Source: Shewanella sp. ANA-3
Lineage (GTDB): Bacteria; Pseudomonadota; Gammaproteobacteria; Enterobacterales; Shewanellaceae
DNA length: 64,000 bases
Assembly (NCBI RefSeq): GCF_000203935.1
Contig: NC_008577.1
Coordinates: forward strand, 1,550,001-1,614,000
Direction: 5' to 3'
This document shows positions 17,858 to 28,951 of the stretch, piece by piece. Under the pieces are notes generated by a model. That model was not told the origin of the DNA. It saw nothing but the letters and a program-made list of their open reading frames with translations, and made no database searches. A program made the position numbers and the translations under genes. The first letter of the stretch is position 1. Every line of letters starts with the position of its first letter.

Positions 17858-19957
17858 ATGGATGTTAAAGCCTCCCTAGGCCAAGTAAAACAGTTGAAAC
17901 TGAGCTCTTTCAAGGGCATAGGTACACCAATGTTAGTGCTTGCGGCATTGGCCATGATTGTATTACCTATCCCGCCGTTTCTACTCGACGTTTTATTCTC
18001 CTTTAACATTGCCTTGGCTTTGATTGTTCTTCTTGTCGCGATTTATACCGACAGACCCTTAGACTTTGCTGCGTTTCCAACTGTTTTACTAGTTGCAACA
18101 CTGCTACGACTCGCACTTAACGTGGCATCGACCCGAGTGGTGTTACTCGAAGGTCACAATGGTGGTGATGCCGCGGGTAAGGTGATCGAGGCCTTCGGCT
18201 CCGTGGTGATTGGCGGTAACTATGCTGTCGGTTTAGTCGTATTTATCATTTTGATTATTATCAACTTTGCCGTTGTGACTAAAGGTGCTGGCCGTATTGC
18301 CGAGGTGAGTGCTCGCTTTACCTTAGATGCGATGCCCGGTAAGCAAATGGCCATCGATGCCGATTTGAACGCAGGTATTATTAATCAGGATCAAGCCAGA
18401 ACCAGACGCGCCGAGGTGACCCGCGAAGCCGACTTCTATGGCGCAATGGACGGTGCGTCTAAATTTGTGAAGGGCGATGCGATTGCCGGTATTATGATCT
18501 TGGTGATCAACATTCTCGGTGGGTTTATTATCGGGATTGTGCAGCACGGTTTGACATTCTCCCAAGCCGTTGAAATTTATACCCTGTTAACCATTGGTGA
18601 CGGTCTCGTCGCGCAAATCCCTGGTTTATTACTGTCAATTGCCGCGGCGTTGATGGTGACCCGTCAAAATGAATCTGGCGACATGGGCCAGATGCTGATC
18701 AGTCAGATGTTTGACAGTCACAAGTCGCTCAGTATTGCGGCTGGCGTACTCTTTGTGATGGGTATTGTGCCTGGCATGCCACATATGGCGTTTTTAAGCT
18801 TTGCCGTGATCACCGCCGGTGCCGCTTACTTTATCTTCAAACGTAATGAAGCCAAACGTGCCAAAGCCCTTGAGCAAGTCAAAACGGGCCCAACGGAAAG
18901 AGCCGAAAGAGAACCTAAAGAACTTAGCTGGGACGATGTGCACCATGTTGACACTATCGGTCTAGAAGTGGGATACCGTTTGATCCCATTGGTCGATAAG
19001 GGCCAAGGTGGAGAGTTACTGAGTCGGATCAAAGGGGTACGTAAAAAACTTTCGCAAGAACTGGGCTTCTTGGTGCCTGCGGTGCATATTCGCGACAACC
19101 TCGATTTATCACCCAATGCCTACCGCATCTCGTTAATGGGCGTGGTAGTTGGTGAGGCGGATATTCGCCATGACTGCGAACTTGCCATCAACCCAGGCCA
19201 AGTTTACGGTAAGCTCGATGGTATCGAAACCCGGGACCCAGCCTTTGGTCTCGAAGCTGTGTGGATTGCCCCTGAGCTGCGCGAACATGCACAAACCTTA
19301 GGTTATACCGTGGTGGATGCTGCGACAGTGGTGGCAACCCATATCAGCCAGATTTTGACGAATAATGCGGCGAAACTCTTAGGCTACGAAGAAGTGCAAC
19401 AACTGATGGATATGCTTGCCAAGCATTCGCCTAAGCTGGTGGATGGCTTTATTCCTGATGTGATGCCGCTCGGAAATGTCGTAAAAGTGATGCAAAACCT
19501 ATTAAATGAAGGAGTTTCTGTCAGAGACTTGCGTACCATAGTGCAAACTTTGTTAGAATACGGCACTAAGAGTAACGATACCGAAGTGTTAACGGCGGCC
19601 GTGCGTATTGCATTGAAGCGCATGATAGTTCAAGAGATCTCGGGTCCTGAACTTGAAATACCTGTCATAACTTTGGCGCCAGAGTTGGAACAGATGTTGC
19701 ATCAATCAATGCAAGCAACCGGTGGCGATGGTCCCAATATCGAACCCGGTCTTGCCGAGCGTATGCAGCAATCCTTAGCGGATGCCGCTCAAAAGCAAGA
19801 AATGGTTGGTCAGCCCGCTATTTTGCTAACGTCAGGTATGTTACGTGCGACACTGTCTCGCTTTGTTAAATATACTATTCCTAATCTCAGAGTGATTTCT
19901 TATCAAGAAATCCCCGATGAAAAGCAAATACGCATAGTGTCTGCTGTCGGCCAGTAG
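17858..19957 (+). CDS. flhA: FlhA, flagellar export gate protein
   Basis: FlhA forms the nonameric ring of the export gate that binds chaperone-substrate complexes and uses the proton motive force. The 699-residue product has about eight transmembrane segments (about 23-330). The conserved FHIPEP-type loop reads GRIAEVSARFTLDAMPGKQM, and RRAEVTREADFYGAMDGASKFV follows. The cytoplasmic domain extends to the C-terminus. The length is normal. Confidence 0.97.
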   Translation: MDVKASLGQVKQLKLSSFKGIGTPMLVLAALAMIVLPIPPFLLDVLFSFNIALALIVLLVAIYTDRPLDFAAFPTVLLVATLLRLALNVASTRVVLLEGHNGGDAAGKVIEAFGSVVIGGNYAVGLVVFIILIIINFAVVTKGAGRIAEVSARFTLDAMPGKQMAIDADLNAGIINQDQARTRRAEVTREADFYGAMDGASKFVKGDAIAGIMILVINILGGFIIGIVQHGLTFSQAVEIYTLLTIGDGLVAQIPGLLLSIAAALMVTRQNESGDMGQMLISQMFDSHKSLSIAAGVLFVMGIVPGMPHMAFLSFAVITAGAAYFIFKRNEAKRAKALEQVKTGPTERAEREPKELSWDDVHHVDTIGLEVGYRLIPLVDKGQGGELLSRIKGVRKKLSQELGFLVPAVHIRDNLDLSPNAYRISLMGVVVGEADIRHDCELAINPGQVYGKLDGIETRDPAFGLEAVWIAPELREHAQTLGYTVVDAATVVATHISQILTNNAAKLLGYEEVQQLMDMLAKHSPKLVDGFIPDVMPLGNVVKVMQNLLNEGVSVRDLRTIVQTLLEYGTKSNDTEVLTAAVRIALKRMIVQEISGPELEIPVITLAPELEQMLHQSMQATGGDGPNIEPGLAERMQQSLADAAQKQEMVGQPAILLTSGMLRATLSRFVKYTIPNLRVISYQEIPDEKQIRIVSAVGQ

Positions 19958-19968
19958 AGGACGCATAA

Positions 19969-21345
19969 GTGAAGATTAAACGTTTTTTTGCCAAAGACAT
20001 GCGTGCTGCACTGGCCCAAGTGAAGGACACGCTCGGCTCCGATGCCGTGATTATGTCGAATAAAAAAGTGAATGGCGGCATTGAGATTGTGGCCGCCGTT
20101 GACTATGACGAGCCCAAAGCGAAGGCGCCTGCAACTGCACCGACTTTTATGGATGTGAGTGATGATTTAGTGTCGCTCGGTGCTAAAGCGCCGATTCGCG
20201 CTGAAACTAAGCTTAAACCCTCGGCGCCAGCGGACTCTCTCCAAGCATTGCTCGAGAAGCAACAAAGCCGTTTAAACCAACAGCTCACCCATCAACAGCA
20301 AGACGCCGAATTGCCTGCGTGGGCACAAGGTCTACAAGCTCCTGCAGTGCCAAAAGCTGAACGCCGAGATATGGGACAGACTTTCGATAAGAAGCCGCAG
20401 GTTTCACAGAAGCAAAATGCGGATATTGAAGCGATGCGTGATGAGTTAGCATCCTTACGCAATTTGCTTACTCATCAAGTGTCTGCGCTGATGACTGAAC
20501 ACAAAAAGCGTATCGATCCTGTGGGTGCCATGCTGGAGTCAAAGTTACTGGAAGCGGAGTTTTCGCCTGCGGTCGCGAACAAGTTAGCGGCGCTTAGTCA
20601 ACACTATACCCCGGCAGAATTAGTTCGTGCCTTGCCACAAAGTCTAGCGAATATGCTTGATAATCAAGGTGATGATATCGTTAAGCAAGGTGGTGTTGTG
20701 GCGCTGGTTGGCCCAACGGGTGTAGGCAAAACCACTTCCTTAGCCAAATTAGCGGCTCGTTTCGCTGCCCATCATGGTGCGGATCAAGTCGCCTTGATCA
20801 CGACAGATCATTATCGTATTGGCGCTTATGAGCAATTGGCCACCTATGGCAAAATTATGGGATGCCCAGTTAAGCAAGCCCATGATCTTGCTGAGCTAGA
20901 GCAAATACTGTATCAGTTCAGAAATCGCAAGCTAGTATTGATAGATACCGCAGGAATGGGCCAACGAGATATGCGGCTTTACCAGCAACTTGATAATTTA
21001 ACTGCAAATAGCAGAATACCTATCCGCAGTTATCTGGTACTGTCTGCCACAGGACAGCGCCGTGTGCTACAGGATGCTGTAAATCACTTTAAACGCATTC
21101 CATTATCTGGTGTTGTACTCACCAAGCTCGATGAGTCCGTGTCGTTAGCGGGTGCATTAAGTGTGTTGATCCAAAGTGGGTTGCCATTAAGTTATGTTAC
21201 GGATGGGCAGCGAGTGCCCGAAGATATGAAAGTTGCCGATACTTTATTGCTCGCAGAGCAGGCGTTAGCGGCCTTAGAAAACACTGAACAACAATCGTTA
21301 CCAGACACAGCGTGGTCAGATAATATGACCTGTGCATTTGAGTAG
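19969..21345 (+). CDS. flhF: FlhF, SRP-type GTPase for polar flagellum placement
   Basis: FlhF recruits the first flagellar parts (FliF) to the old cell pole. It has a basic N-terminal B domain, a linker, an N domain, and an SRP-family GTPase domain with the P-loop GPTGVGKTTSLAKLAARF and the G3 motif DTAGMGQRD. It has 458 residues and starts at GTG. FlhG stimulates its GTPase and sets the number of flagella. The gene is next to flhG, as in Vibrio and Pseudomonas. Confidence 0.95.
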   Translation: MKIKRFFAKDMRAALAQVKDTLGSDAVIMSNKKVNGGIEIVAAVDYDEPKAKAPATAPTFMDVSDDLVSLGAKAPIRAETKLKPSAPADSLQALLEKQQSRLNQQLTHQQQDAELPAWAQGLQAPAVPKAERRDMGQTFDKKPQVSQKQNADIEAMRDELASLRNLLTHQVSALMTEHKKRIDPVGAMLESKLLEAEFSPAVANKLAALSQHYTPAELVRALPQSLANMLDNQGDDIVKQGGVVALVGPTGVGKTTSLAKLAARFAAHHGADQVALITTDHYRIGAYEQLATYGKIMGCPVKQAHDLAELEQILYQFRNRKLVLIDTAGMGQRDMRLYQQLDNLTANSRIPIRSYLVLSATGQRRVLQDAVNHFKRIPLSGVVLTKLDESVSLAGALSVLIQSGLPLSYVTDGQRVPEDMKVADTLLLAEQALAALENTEQQSLPDTAWSDNMTCAFE

Positions 21346-21349
21346 AGTT

Positions 21350-22231
21350 ATGACCCTGGATCAAGCAAGTGGTTTACGTATGATGAATCAACCCTATAAC
21401 GAAAAAGTGAAAGTAATCGCGGTTACGGGTGGTAAAGGTGGCGTGGGTAAAACCAGCGTGTCTATCAATACCGCAGTAGCATTAGCCGAAAAGGGCAAGC
21501 GTGTCTTAGTGCTTGATGCCGACTTAGGCTTAGCAAACGTCGATGTCATGTTAGGGATCCGTGCTGAACGTAACCTTTCCCACGTACTCTCTGGCGATGC
21601 TGAGCTGGATGATATTATCGTCCGAGGACCTAAGGGCATAGGCATTGTCCCTGCGACCTCAGGAACTCAAGGCATGGTAGAGTTGAGCCCTGCGCAACAT
21701 GCGGGCTTAATTCGTGCTTTTAGTGAGATGCGTACCCAGTTTGATATCCTCATCGTGGATACTGCCGCGGGGATTTCTGACATGGTACTCAGTTTCTCCC
21801 GTGCCTCACAGGATGTGTTGGTGGTTGTTTGTGACGAGCCAACTTCTATCACTGACGCCTATGCGTTAATCAAAATTCTCAGCCGTGAACACGGCGTTTT
21901 CCGCTTTAAAATTGTTGCTAATATGGTGCGCAGTTTGCGCGAAGGTATGGAATTGTTTGCTAAACTCAGTAAAGTGACCGACAGATTCTTGGACGTGGCA
22001 CTCGAACTGGTTGCGACCATTCCGTTTGATGAAAACCTTCGCAAATCAGTGCGTAAACAAAAGTTAGTGGTTGAGGCTTATCCTAAGTCTCCTGCTGCGA
22101 TTGCGTACCATGGCTTAGCGAATAAAATCATGAGCTGGCCAGTACCACAGCAACCTGGTGGGCATTTGGAGTTTTTCGTTGAGCGTTTAGTTCAGCGACC
22201 AGATTTTCAAGAGGAAAAAACGAGTGAATAA
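21350..22231 (+). CDS. flhG: FlhG/FleN, MinD-like ATPase controlling flagellar number
   Basis: FlhG is a membrane-cycling MinD/ParA-type ATPase that keeps flagellar number at one, acting on FlhF, FlrA and the C-ring. ATG 21350 gives a 293-residue protein beginning MTLDQASGLR, which contains the DQAxxLR helix known to activate FlhF. The deviant Walker A GGKGGVGKTSVSIN follows. The C-terminal amphipathic region (HLEFFVERLVQ) is a candidate membrane helix. A GTG at 21332 is an unlikely alternative start. It overlaps fliA by 8 bp. Confidence 0.94.
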   Translation: MTLDQASGLRMMNQPYNEKVKVIAVTGGKGGVGKTSVSINTAVALAEKGKRVLVLDADLGLANVDVMLGIRAERNLSHVLSGDAELDDIIVRGPKGIGIVPATSGTQGMVELSPAQHAGLIRAFSEMRTQFDILIVDTAAGISDMVLSFSRASQDVLVVVCDEPTSITDAYALIKILSREHGVFRFKIVANMVRSLREGMELFAKLSKVTDRFLDVALELVATIPFDENLRKSVRKQKLVVEAYPKSPAAIAYHGLANKIMSWPVPQQPGGHLEFFVERLVQRPDFQEEKTSE

Positions 22232-22937
22232 AGCCGCAGCGTATACTTGTTTAGACAGTAAAACGTCAATCGTTGAACAGTATGCACCGTTGGTTAAAAG
22301 AATTGCACATCACTTGCTCGCCAGATTACCTGCCTCAGTGCAGCTCGATGACTTGCTTCAAGCGGGGATGATGGGGTTATTAGAAGCATCATCCAAGTTT
22401 GATGGTGGCAAAGGTGCAAAGTTTGAAACCTTCGCCGGCATACGGATCCGTGGCGCCATGTTGGATGAGATCCGTCGTGGCGACTGGGTTCCCCGTTCTG
22501 TTCATCGAAATAATCGTCGAGTAGCTCAAGCCATTGATGAGTTAGAGCAAGTGTTGGGTCGTGATGCACGCGACACAGAAATTGCAGAAAAACTTGATAT
22601 GACGCTCGATGAGTACCATCATATTCTTAACGATGTTTCTGTTGGTAAAATCATAGGGATAGAAGACTTAGGCGTATCGCAGGATATACTCACTTCGAGC
22701 GATAATGTCAGTGATGGTACATATGAAGCGTTAGCAGAAACCCAGTTTCATTCAGCACTAGTTGAGGCGATAAAATTATTGCCCGAAAGAGATGCGCTAG
22801 TGCTATCGTTATACTACGATGAAGCATTGAATTTAAAAGAAATTGGCGCCATTCTTGAGGTAAGTGAATCGCGAGTTAGCCAGATATTAAGTCAGGCAAT
22901 GTTGCGGCTCAAAGGCAAACTCAAGCATTGGACATAA
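22224..22937 (+). CDS. fliA: FliA, flagellar sigma factor 28
   Basis: FliA directs RNA polymerase to late flagellar and chemotaxis promoters and is held back by FlgM until the hook is complete. The 237-residue protein shows sigma region 2 (DDLLQAGMMGLLEA, FETFAGIRIRGAMLDEIRRGDW), region 3 and region 4 (LVLSLYYDEALNLKEIGAILEVSESRVSQI). The GTG start is preceded by GAGGAAA and overlaps flhG. Confidence 0.96.
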   Translation: MNKAAAYTCLDSKTSIVEQYAPLVKRIAHHLLARLPASVQLDDLLQAGMMGLLEASSKFDGGKGAKFETFAGIRIRGAMLDEIRRGDWVPRSVHRNNRRVAQAIDELEQVLGRDARDTEIAEKLDMTLDEYHHILNDVSVGKIIGIEDLGVSQDILTSSDNVSDGTYEALAETQFHSALVEAIKLLPERDALVLSLYYDEALNLKEIGAILEVSESRVSQILSQAMLRLKGKLKHWT

Positions 22938-22984
22938 GTATAATTATTTATTGAGCACAGAATGTCGGCTCACCGGAGGAAACC

Positions 22985-23368
22985 TTGGACAAGAATATGA
23001 AGATTCTCATCGTTGATGACTTTTCGACAATGAGACGTATCATCAAGAACTTGTTGCGAGACTTGGGCTTTAACAATACCCAAGAAGCAGACGACGGCTC
23101 AACTGCGCTGCCTATGTTACAAAAGGGCGACTTTGATTTTGTCGTGACAGACTGGAACATGCCAGGAATGCAGGGTATTGATTTGCTGAAGGCTATTCGG
23201 GCTGACGATTCCCTTAAGCATTTACCCGTATTAATGGTTACCGCTGAAGCAAAACGTGAACAAATTATTGCTGCCGCACAAGCCGGTGTTAACGGCTATG
23301 TGGTTAAACCTTTTACCGCAGCAACACTTAAAGAGAAGTTAGATAAAATATTCGAACGACTCGCTTAA
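22985..23368 (+). CDS. cheY: CheY chemotaxis response regulator
   Basis: CheY-P diffuses to the motor and binds FliM to change the direction of rotation. The 127-residue single receiver domain has the acidic pair DD (11-12), phosphoacceptor D56 (VVTDWNMPG), T88 (VTAEAKRE) and K110 (VVKPF). The start is TTG: a GGAGGA ribosome site lies four bases before it, while the next ATG at 22997 would be too far away. Confidence 0.96.
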   Translation: MDKNMKILIVDDFSTMRRIIKNLLRDLGFNNTQEADDGSTALPMLQKGDFDFVVTDWNMPGMQGIDLLKAIRADDSLKHLPVLMVTAEAKREQIIAAAQAGVNGYVVKPFTAATLKEKLDKIFERLA

Positions 23369-23381
23369 GCAGGGATGAGCT

Positions 23382-24119
23382 ATGAAGTCACAAACATCAG
23401 GGCTCATTACGCTCGAGAAGGCTCAGCGTTTAGTTGAACTATTAAGCGCGAATGAACAAGCTCAAGCAGATGATTTATTTAGGGAACTCGCGGCTCCACT
23501 TCAACGGGAGCTCTTTGATGAAGTTGGTAAACTTACAAGGCAACTTCACAGCGCATTAATGGATTTCCAAGTTGATAATCGTTTGGTTGAACTTGCGAAT
23601 ACCGAAATTCCCGATGCTAAGGAACGGCTAAGTTATGTCATTGACATGACCGAGCAAGCAGCGAATAAAACCATGGATGCGGTAGAAGAGTGCTTGCCGC
23701 TCGCGAATGCATTAACGGCGAATATTCAACAAGTGATGCCTTCTTGGGACAAATTGATGCGCCGTGAAATCGCTCTGAGCGATTTTAAAGCGCTTTGCCA
23801 CAATGTGCAGCATTTGATGTCACGTAGCGAATTGGATTCCAATCGCTTACGCGAATTGCTCAACCAGATTTTGATGGCGCAGGATTTTCAGGACCTGACT
23901 GGACAAATGATCCGGCGGGTGATCGATCTAGTGATGGAAGTTGAAAGTAATCTGGTGTCTATGCTGACAGTATTTGGTGAGCAACCCGTGATTGAGAGTC
24001 AGATTACTCAGAAAAATAATATTGAAGCTGAAGGACCGATAATGAATGCCGAGCTTCGTCAAGACGTCGTTACCGGTCAAGATGAAGTCGATGATCTGCT
24101 GTCGAGTCTGGGTTTCTAA
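23382..24119 (+). CDS. cheZ: CheZ, CheY-P phosphatase
   Basis: CheZ removes phosphate from CheY-P and ends the signal. The 245-residue helical protein contains the catalytic region ILMAQDFQDLTGQMIRRV with the conserved D and Q residues. The C-terminal CheY-binding peptide QDEVDDLLSSLGF is separated from the helical core by a flexible linker. It follows cheY by 13 bp. Confidence 0.95.
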   Translation: MKSQTSGLITLEKAQRLVELLSANEQAQADDLFRELAAPLQRELFDEVGKLTRQLHSALMDFQVDNRLVELANTEIPDAKERLSYVIDMTEQAANKTMDAVEECLPLANALTANIQQVMPSWDKLMRREIALSDFKALCHNVQHLMSRSELDSNRLRELLNQILMAQDFQDLTGQMIRRVIDLVMEVESNLVSMLTVFGEQPVIESQITQKNNIEAEGPIMNAELRQDVVTGQDEVDDLLSSLGF

Positions 24120-24134
24120 CTGGGAGTCAATTTG

Positions 24135-26423
24135 ATGGCCTTTGATGTAGATGAAGAGATACTCCAGGACTTTTTAATTGAAGCGGGCGAAATTCTTGAG
24201 TTGCTGCAAGAGCAGCTGGTCGCGCTTGAAAACAATCCTGATGATACTAACTTGCTAAATGCCATTTTCAGGGGGTTTCATACTGTAAAGGGCGGTGCGG
24301 GTTTCCTTAGTCTCACTCCCATGGTGGATGTCTGTCACGAAGCAGAGAACACCTTCGATTTATTACGCACAGGCAAGCGCAGTGTCTCCGCCGAGTTAAT
24401 GGACATCATTCTTCAGGCTGTCGATGCGATTAACACTATGTTTGCTCAAACCCAACAAGGCGAGCAACAAGACCCAGCAGATCCTGCATTATTGGCTAAA
24501 TTGAAAATGCTCAGCTCCGGTGAGCCGCTTCCTTCCGAATCGGGTCAAAGCAGTGCCGAAGTTGAACCATTGCCTGAACCAGAACCTGAGCCCGAACCTG
24601 TCATAGAAACTGTGTTTGAAGTTGCCGCTGTTGAAGACATGCCGATTGAGAAATCAGAGCTTTCAGATTCCAGTATCGATGAAATCGATGAAGCGGAGTT
24701 TGAAGCATTACTCGATGCGCTGCACGGCGCCGGAAAAGGTCCCGGAGTTTCTGCTCCACAAGCCGATGCTGCCCCTGCTGTGCAAAATAAGCCTCAAGCG
24801 ACATCTGCAAGCGCAAGCGATGATATCACCGATGACGAGTTTGAAGCGCTGCTCGATGAGCTGCACGGTTCTGGTAAGTTTAAAGGTAAAGTGGAAGAGC
24901 CTGCCAAGCCAAAAGCTGAAGCAGTTGCCGCGGCACCCAAACCTGCCGCTCCAGCGGTTGATTCGGACGAAATCACTGAAGATGAGTTCGAGCGTCTCCT
25001 CGATGAGTTACACGGTAAAGGCGGTGCACCTGCAAAAGTGACTGCGAAAGCCGAATCTGCTCCAGCTAAAACCGAGCCCGCTAAAGCGCCTCCAAGTGCC
25101 GCAGCGCCTTCAACTCCTGCCGCTCCCAAAGCCAGTGTTGCTACACCAGCAACACCTCCTGCGGTAAAAGCCAAAACTGATGTGGCGGTTGCTGAAAAAG
25201 CCCCTGCTAAAGCAGCGGCAGCAGCGTCTGCTAACGTACCTCAGGGCGAGACAACTGTTCGCGTCGATACCGCGAGACTCGACCAAATCATGAACATGGT
25301 CGGCGAGTTAGTGTTAGTGCGTAACCGCTTATTGAGCTTAGGTATTAGTCGTGATGACGAAGAAATGTCTAAGGCGCTAGCGAATTTAGACTTGGTGACA
25401 GCGGATTTGCAGGGCGCGGTGATGAAAACGCGTATGCAACCCATCAAGAAAGTCTTTGGTCGCTTCCCTCGGGTTGTACGCGATTTAGCTCGTACTCTGA
25501 ATAAAGAAATTGATTTAGTCCTCGTGGGCGAAGAGACGGACCTCGATAAAAACTTAGTCGAGGCGCTTGCCGATCCGTTAGTGCACTTAGTGCGTAACTC
25601 AGTAGATCATGGCATTGAGATGCCTAATGATCGTGAGGCCAGCGGCAAACCTAGAACAGGCACCATCACTCTGTCTGCAAGCCAAGAGGGTGATCATATC
25701 CTGCTGAAAATTGAAGACGATGGCGCGGGTATGGATCCTGAAAAGTTGAAGCAAATTGCCATCAAGCGTGGGGTACTCGATGAGGATACCGCGGCGCGGA
25801 TGACCGACAGCGAAGCTTATAACCTGATTTTTGCGCCTGGCTTCTCGACGAAAGTGGAGATTTCAGATATTTCCGGCCGTGGTGTTGGGATGGACGTGGT
25901 GAAAACCCGTATTACCCAACTTAACGGAACCGTGCATATCGACTCGATGAAAGGCAAGGGCACCGTACTTGAGATTAAAGTGCCGCTGACCTTGGCGATT
26001 ATGCCTACCTTAATGGTGGACGTTGCCAAGCAGGTGTTTGCGTTGCCTTTATCCAGTGTGAATGAGATTTTCCATCTCGATCTCACCAAGACCAATATTG
26101 TCGATGGACAACTTACTGTGATTGTCCGCAACAAGGCCGTACCGCTTTTCTATCTGGAGCAGTGGTTACATCGCAATAGAACCAACTTTAAACATGGTGA
26201 CAAGAAACATGGCCATGTGGTGATTGTACAGCTGGGAATGATGCAAATTGGTTTTGTTGTTGATGCTTTAATTGGACAAGAAGAAGTGGTGATTAAACCC
26301 TTGGGTGCATTGTTGCATGGCACGCCAGGTATGGCGGGGGCGACAATCACATCCGACGGTGGCATCGCCCTCATCTTGGATGTCCCAGGGTTATTAAAGC
26401 ATTATGCGAAAAATAAAAGTTAG
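24135..26423 (+). CDS. cheA: CheA chemotaxis histidine kinase with three linker repeats
   Basis: CheA is the kinase of the chemoreceptor array and phosphorylates CheY and CheB. With ATG 24135 the protein has an Hpt domain (H49 in FHTVKGGAGF). A long Pro/Ala/Glu linker carries three copies of an EFExLLDxLHGxGK-type motif (24672-24740, 24816-24879, 24962-25026). Dimerisation, HATPase (NSVDHGIEMP, EDDGAGMDP, GRGVGMDVV) and C-terminal CheW-like domains follow. In Vibrio a linker segment of CheA called LID binds ParP; the repeats are the best candidate here. A typical P2 domain is not evident. Confidence 0.96.
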   Translation: MAFDVDEEILQDFLIEAGEILELLQEQLVALENNPDDTNLLNAIFRGFHTVKGGAGFLSLTPMVDVCHEAENTFDLLRTGKRSVSAELMDIILQAVDAINTMFAQTQQGEQQDPADPALLAKLKMLSSGEPLPSESGQSSAEVEPLPEPEPEPEPVIETVFEVAAVEDMPIEKSELSDSSIDEIDEAEFEALLDALHGAGKGPGVSAPQADAAPAVQNKPQATSASASDDITDDEFEALLDELHGSGKFKGKVEEPAKPKAEAVAAAPKPAAPAVDSDEITEDEFERLLDELHGKGGAPAKVTAKAESAPAKTEPAKAPPSAAAPSTPAAPKASVATPATPPAVKAKTDVAVAEKAPAKAAAAASANVPQGETTVRVDTARLDQIMNMVGELVLVRNRLLSLGISRDDEEMSKALANLDLVTADLQGAVMKTRMQPIKKVFGRFPRVVRDLARTLNKEIDLVLVGEETDLDKNLVEALADPLVHLVRNSVDHGIEMPNDREASGKPRTGTITLSASQEGDHILLKIEDDGAGMDPEKLKQIAIKRGVLDEDTAARMTDSEAYNLIFAPGFSTKVEISDISGRGVGMDVVKTRITQLNGTVHIDSMKGKGTVLEIKVPLTLAIMPTLMVDVAKQVFALPLSSVNEIFHLDLTKTNIVDGQLTVIVRNKAVPLFYLEQWLHRNRTNFKHGDKKHGHVVIVQLGMMQIGFVVDALIGQEEVVIKPLGALLHGTPGMAGATITSDGGIALILDVPGLLKHYAKNKS

Positions 26424-28095
<1,672 letters not shown>

Positions 28096-28108
28096 TGCTT
28101 GTCGTTGC

Positions 28109-28136
28109 TCAAACGGGCATGATAAATAGCCGAGAA
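28109..28136 (+). promoter_or_regulatory. Possible sigma-28 (FliA) promoter before parC
   Basis: TCAAA at 28109-28113 and GCCGAGAA at 28129-28136 resemble the FliA -35 and -10 elements (TAAA and GCCGATAA), but the spacing is one base longer than in the usual consensus. It would give parC-parP-cheW its own late promoter. Confidence 0.35.
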
Positions 28137-28159
28137 TCAACATTAAAGAGGTCAGTTCT

Positions 28160-28951
28160 TTGAAAGTCTGGACCATTGCGAATCAAAAAGGTGGGGTTGG
28201 AAAAACCACTTCAGTAGCCAGTTTAGCGGGTGCGCTCACTAAACGGGGTAAACGTGTACTGATGATTGATACCGATCCCCATGCATCGCTTGGTTATTAT
28301 CTTGGCATTGACTCTGAAGAGGTTCCTGGTTCGCTATTTGACGTGTTTGTGGCGCATAAGAGTCTGACGACAGACTTAGTGAAATCCCACATAGTGCCCA
28401 CCTTAGTCGATGGTTTAGATTTACTGCCCGCTACGATGGCGTTAGCCACGCTAGACAGAGCCCTAGGACATCAAGAGGGCATGGGGTTAGTGCTGCGTAA
28501 TTTATTGGCTCTGGTTGCCGATGAATACGATGTGGCGATAATCGACTGTCCACCCGTGTTAGGGGTATTAATGGTGAACGCGCTGGCGGCCAGTCAACAC
28601 ATAGTGATCCCAGTGCAAACCGAGTTTTTGGCCATAAAAGGGCTCGAGCGCATGGTCAAAACCATGGAAATCATGGGGCGGTCAAAGAAAACCCGTTATA
28701 GCTATACTGTTGTACCCACTATGTACGATAAACGTACCAAGGCATCACCTGCTGCCTTGCAGGTGCTGAGTGAACAATATGGCGACAGCCTTTGGCGAGA
28801 TGTGATCCCAGTAGATACTAAATTTAGAGACGCCAGTTTGGCACATTTACCCGCTTCCCATTATGCAAGCGGCAGTCGTGGCGTAAAAGCTTACGAGCGA
28901 TTATTAGATTTTCTTTTAGCTGGGGAGTTTGGCCATGTCAAAATCGGTTGA
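28160..28951 (+). CDS. parC: ParC, ParA-family ATPase for polar chemotaxis arrays
   Basis: ParC is a ParA-like ATPase that places chemoreceptor arrays at the flagellated pole; the Vibrio counterpart occupies the same site in the che operon. The deviant Walker A motif KGGVGKTTSVASLAG is at residues 10-24, and the Walker B-like region is VAIIDCPPVLGVLMVNAL. The start is TTG with AAAGAGGT at good spacing. It overlaps parP by 17 bp. The 263-residue length fits small ParA proteins. Confidence 0.9.
   Translation: MKVWTIANQKGGVGKTTSVASLAGALTKRGKRVLMIDTDPHASLGYYLGIDSEEVPGSLFDVFVAHKSLTTDLVKSHIVPTLVDGLDLLPATMALATLDRALGHQEGMGLVLRNLLALVADEYDVAIIDCPPVLGVLMVNALAASQHIVIPVQTEFLAIKGLERMVKTMEIMGRSKKTRYSYTVVPTMYDKRTKASPAALQVLSEQYGDSLWRDVIPVDTKFRDASLAHLPASHYASGSRGVKAYERLLDFLLAGEFGHVKIG

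Noticed and set aside
24794..25174. 126-codon minus-strand frame inside cheA
   Set aside because: It is antisense to the Pro/Ala-rich linker of CheA, where repetitive codons keep other frames open.
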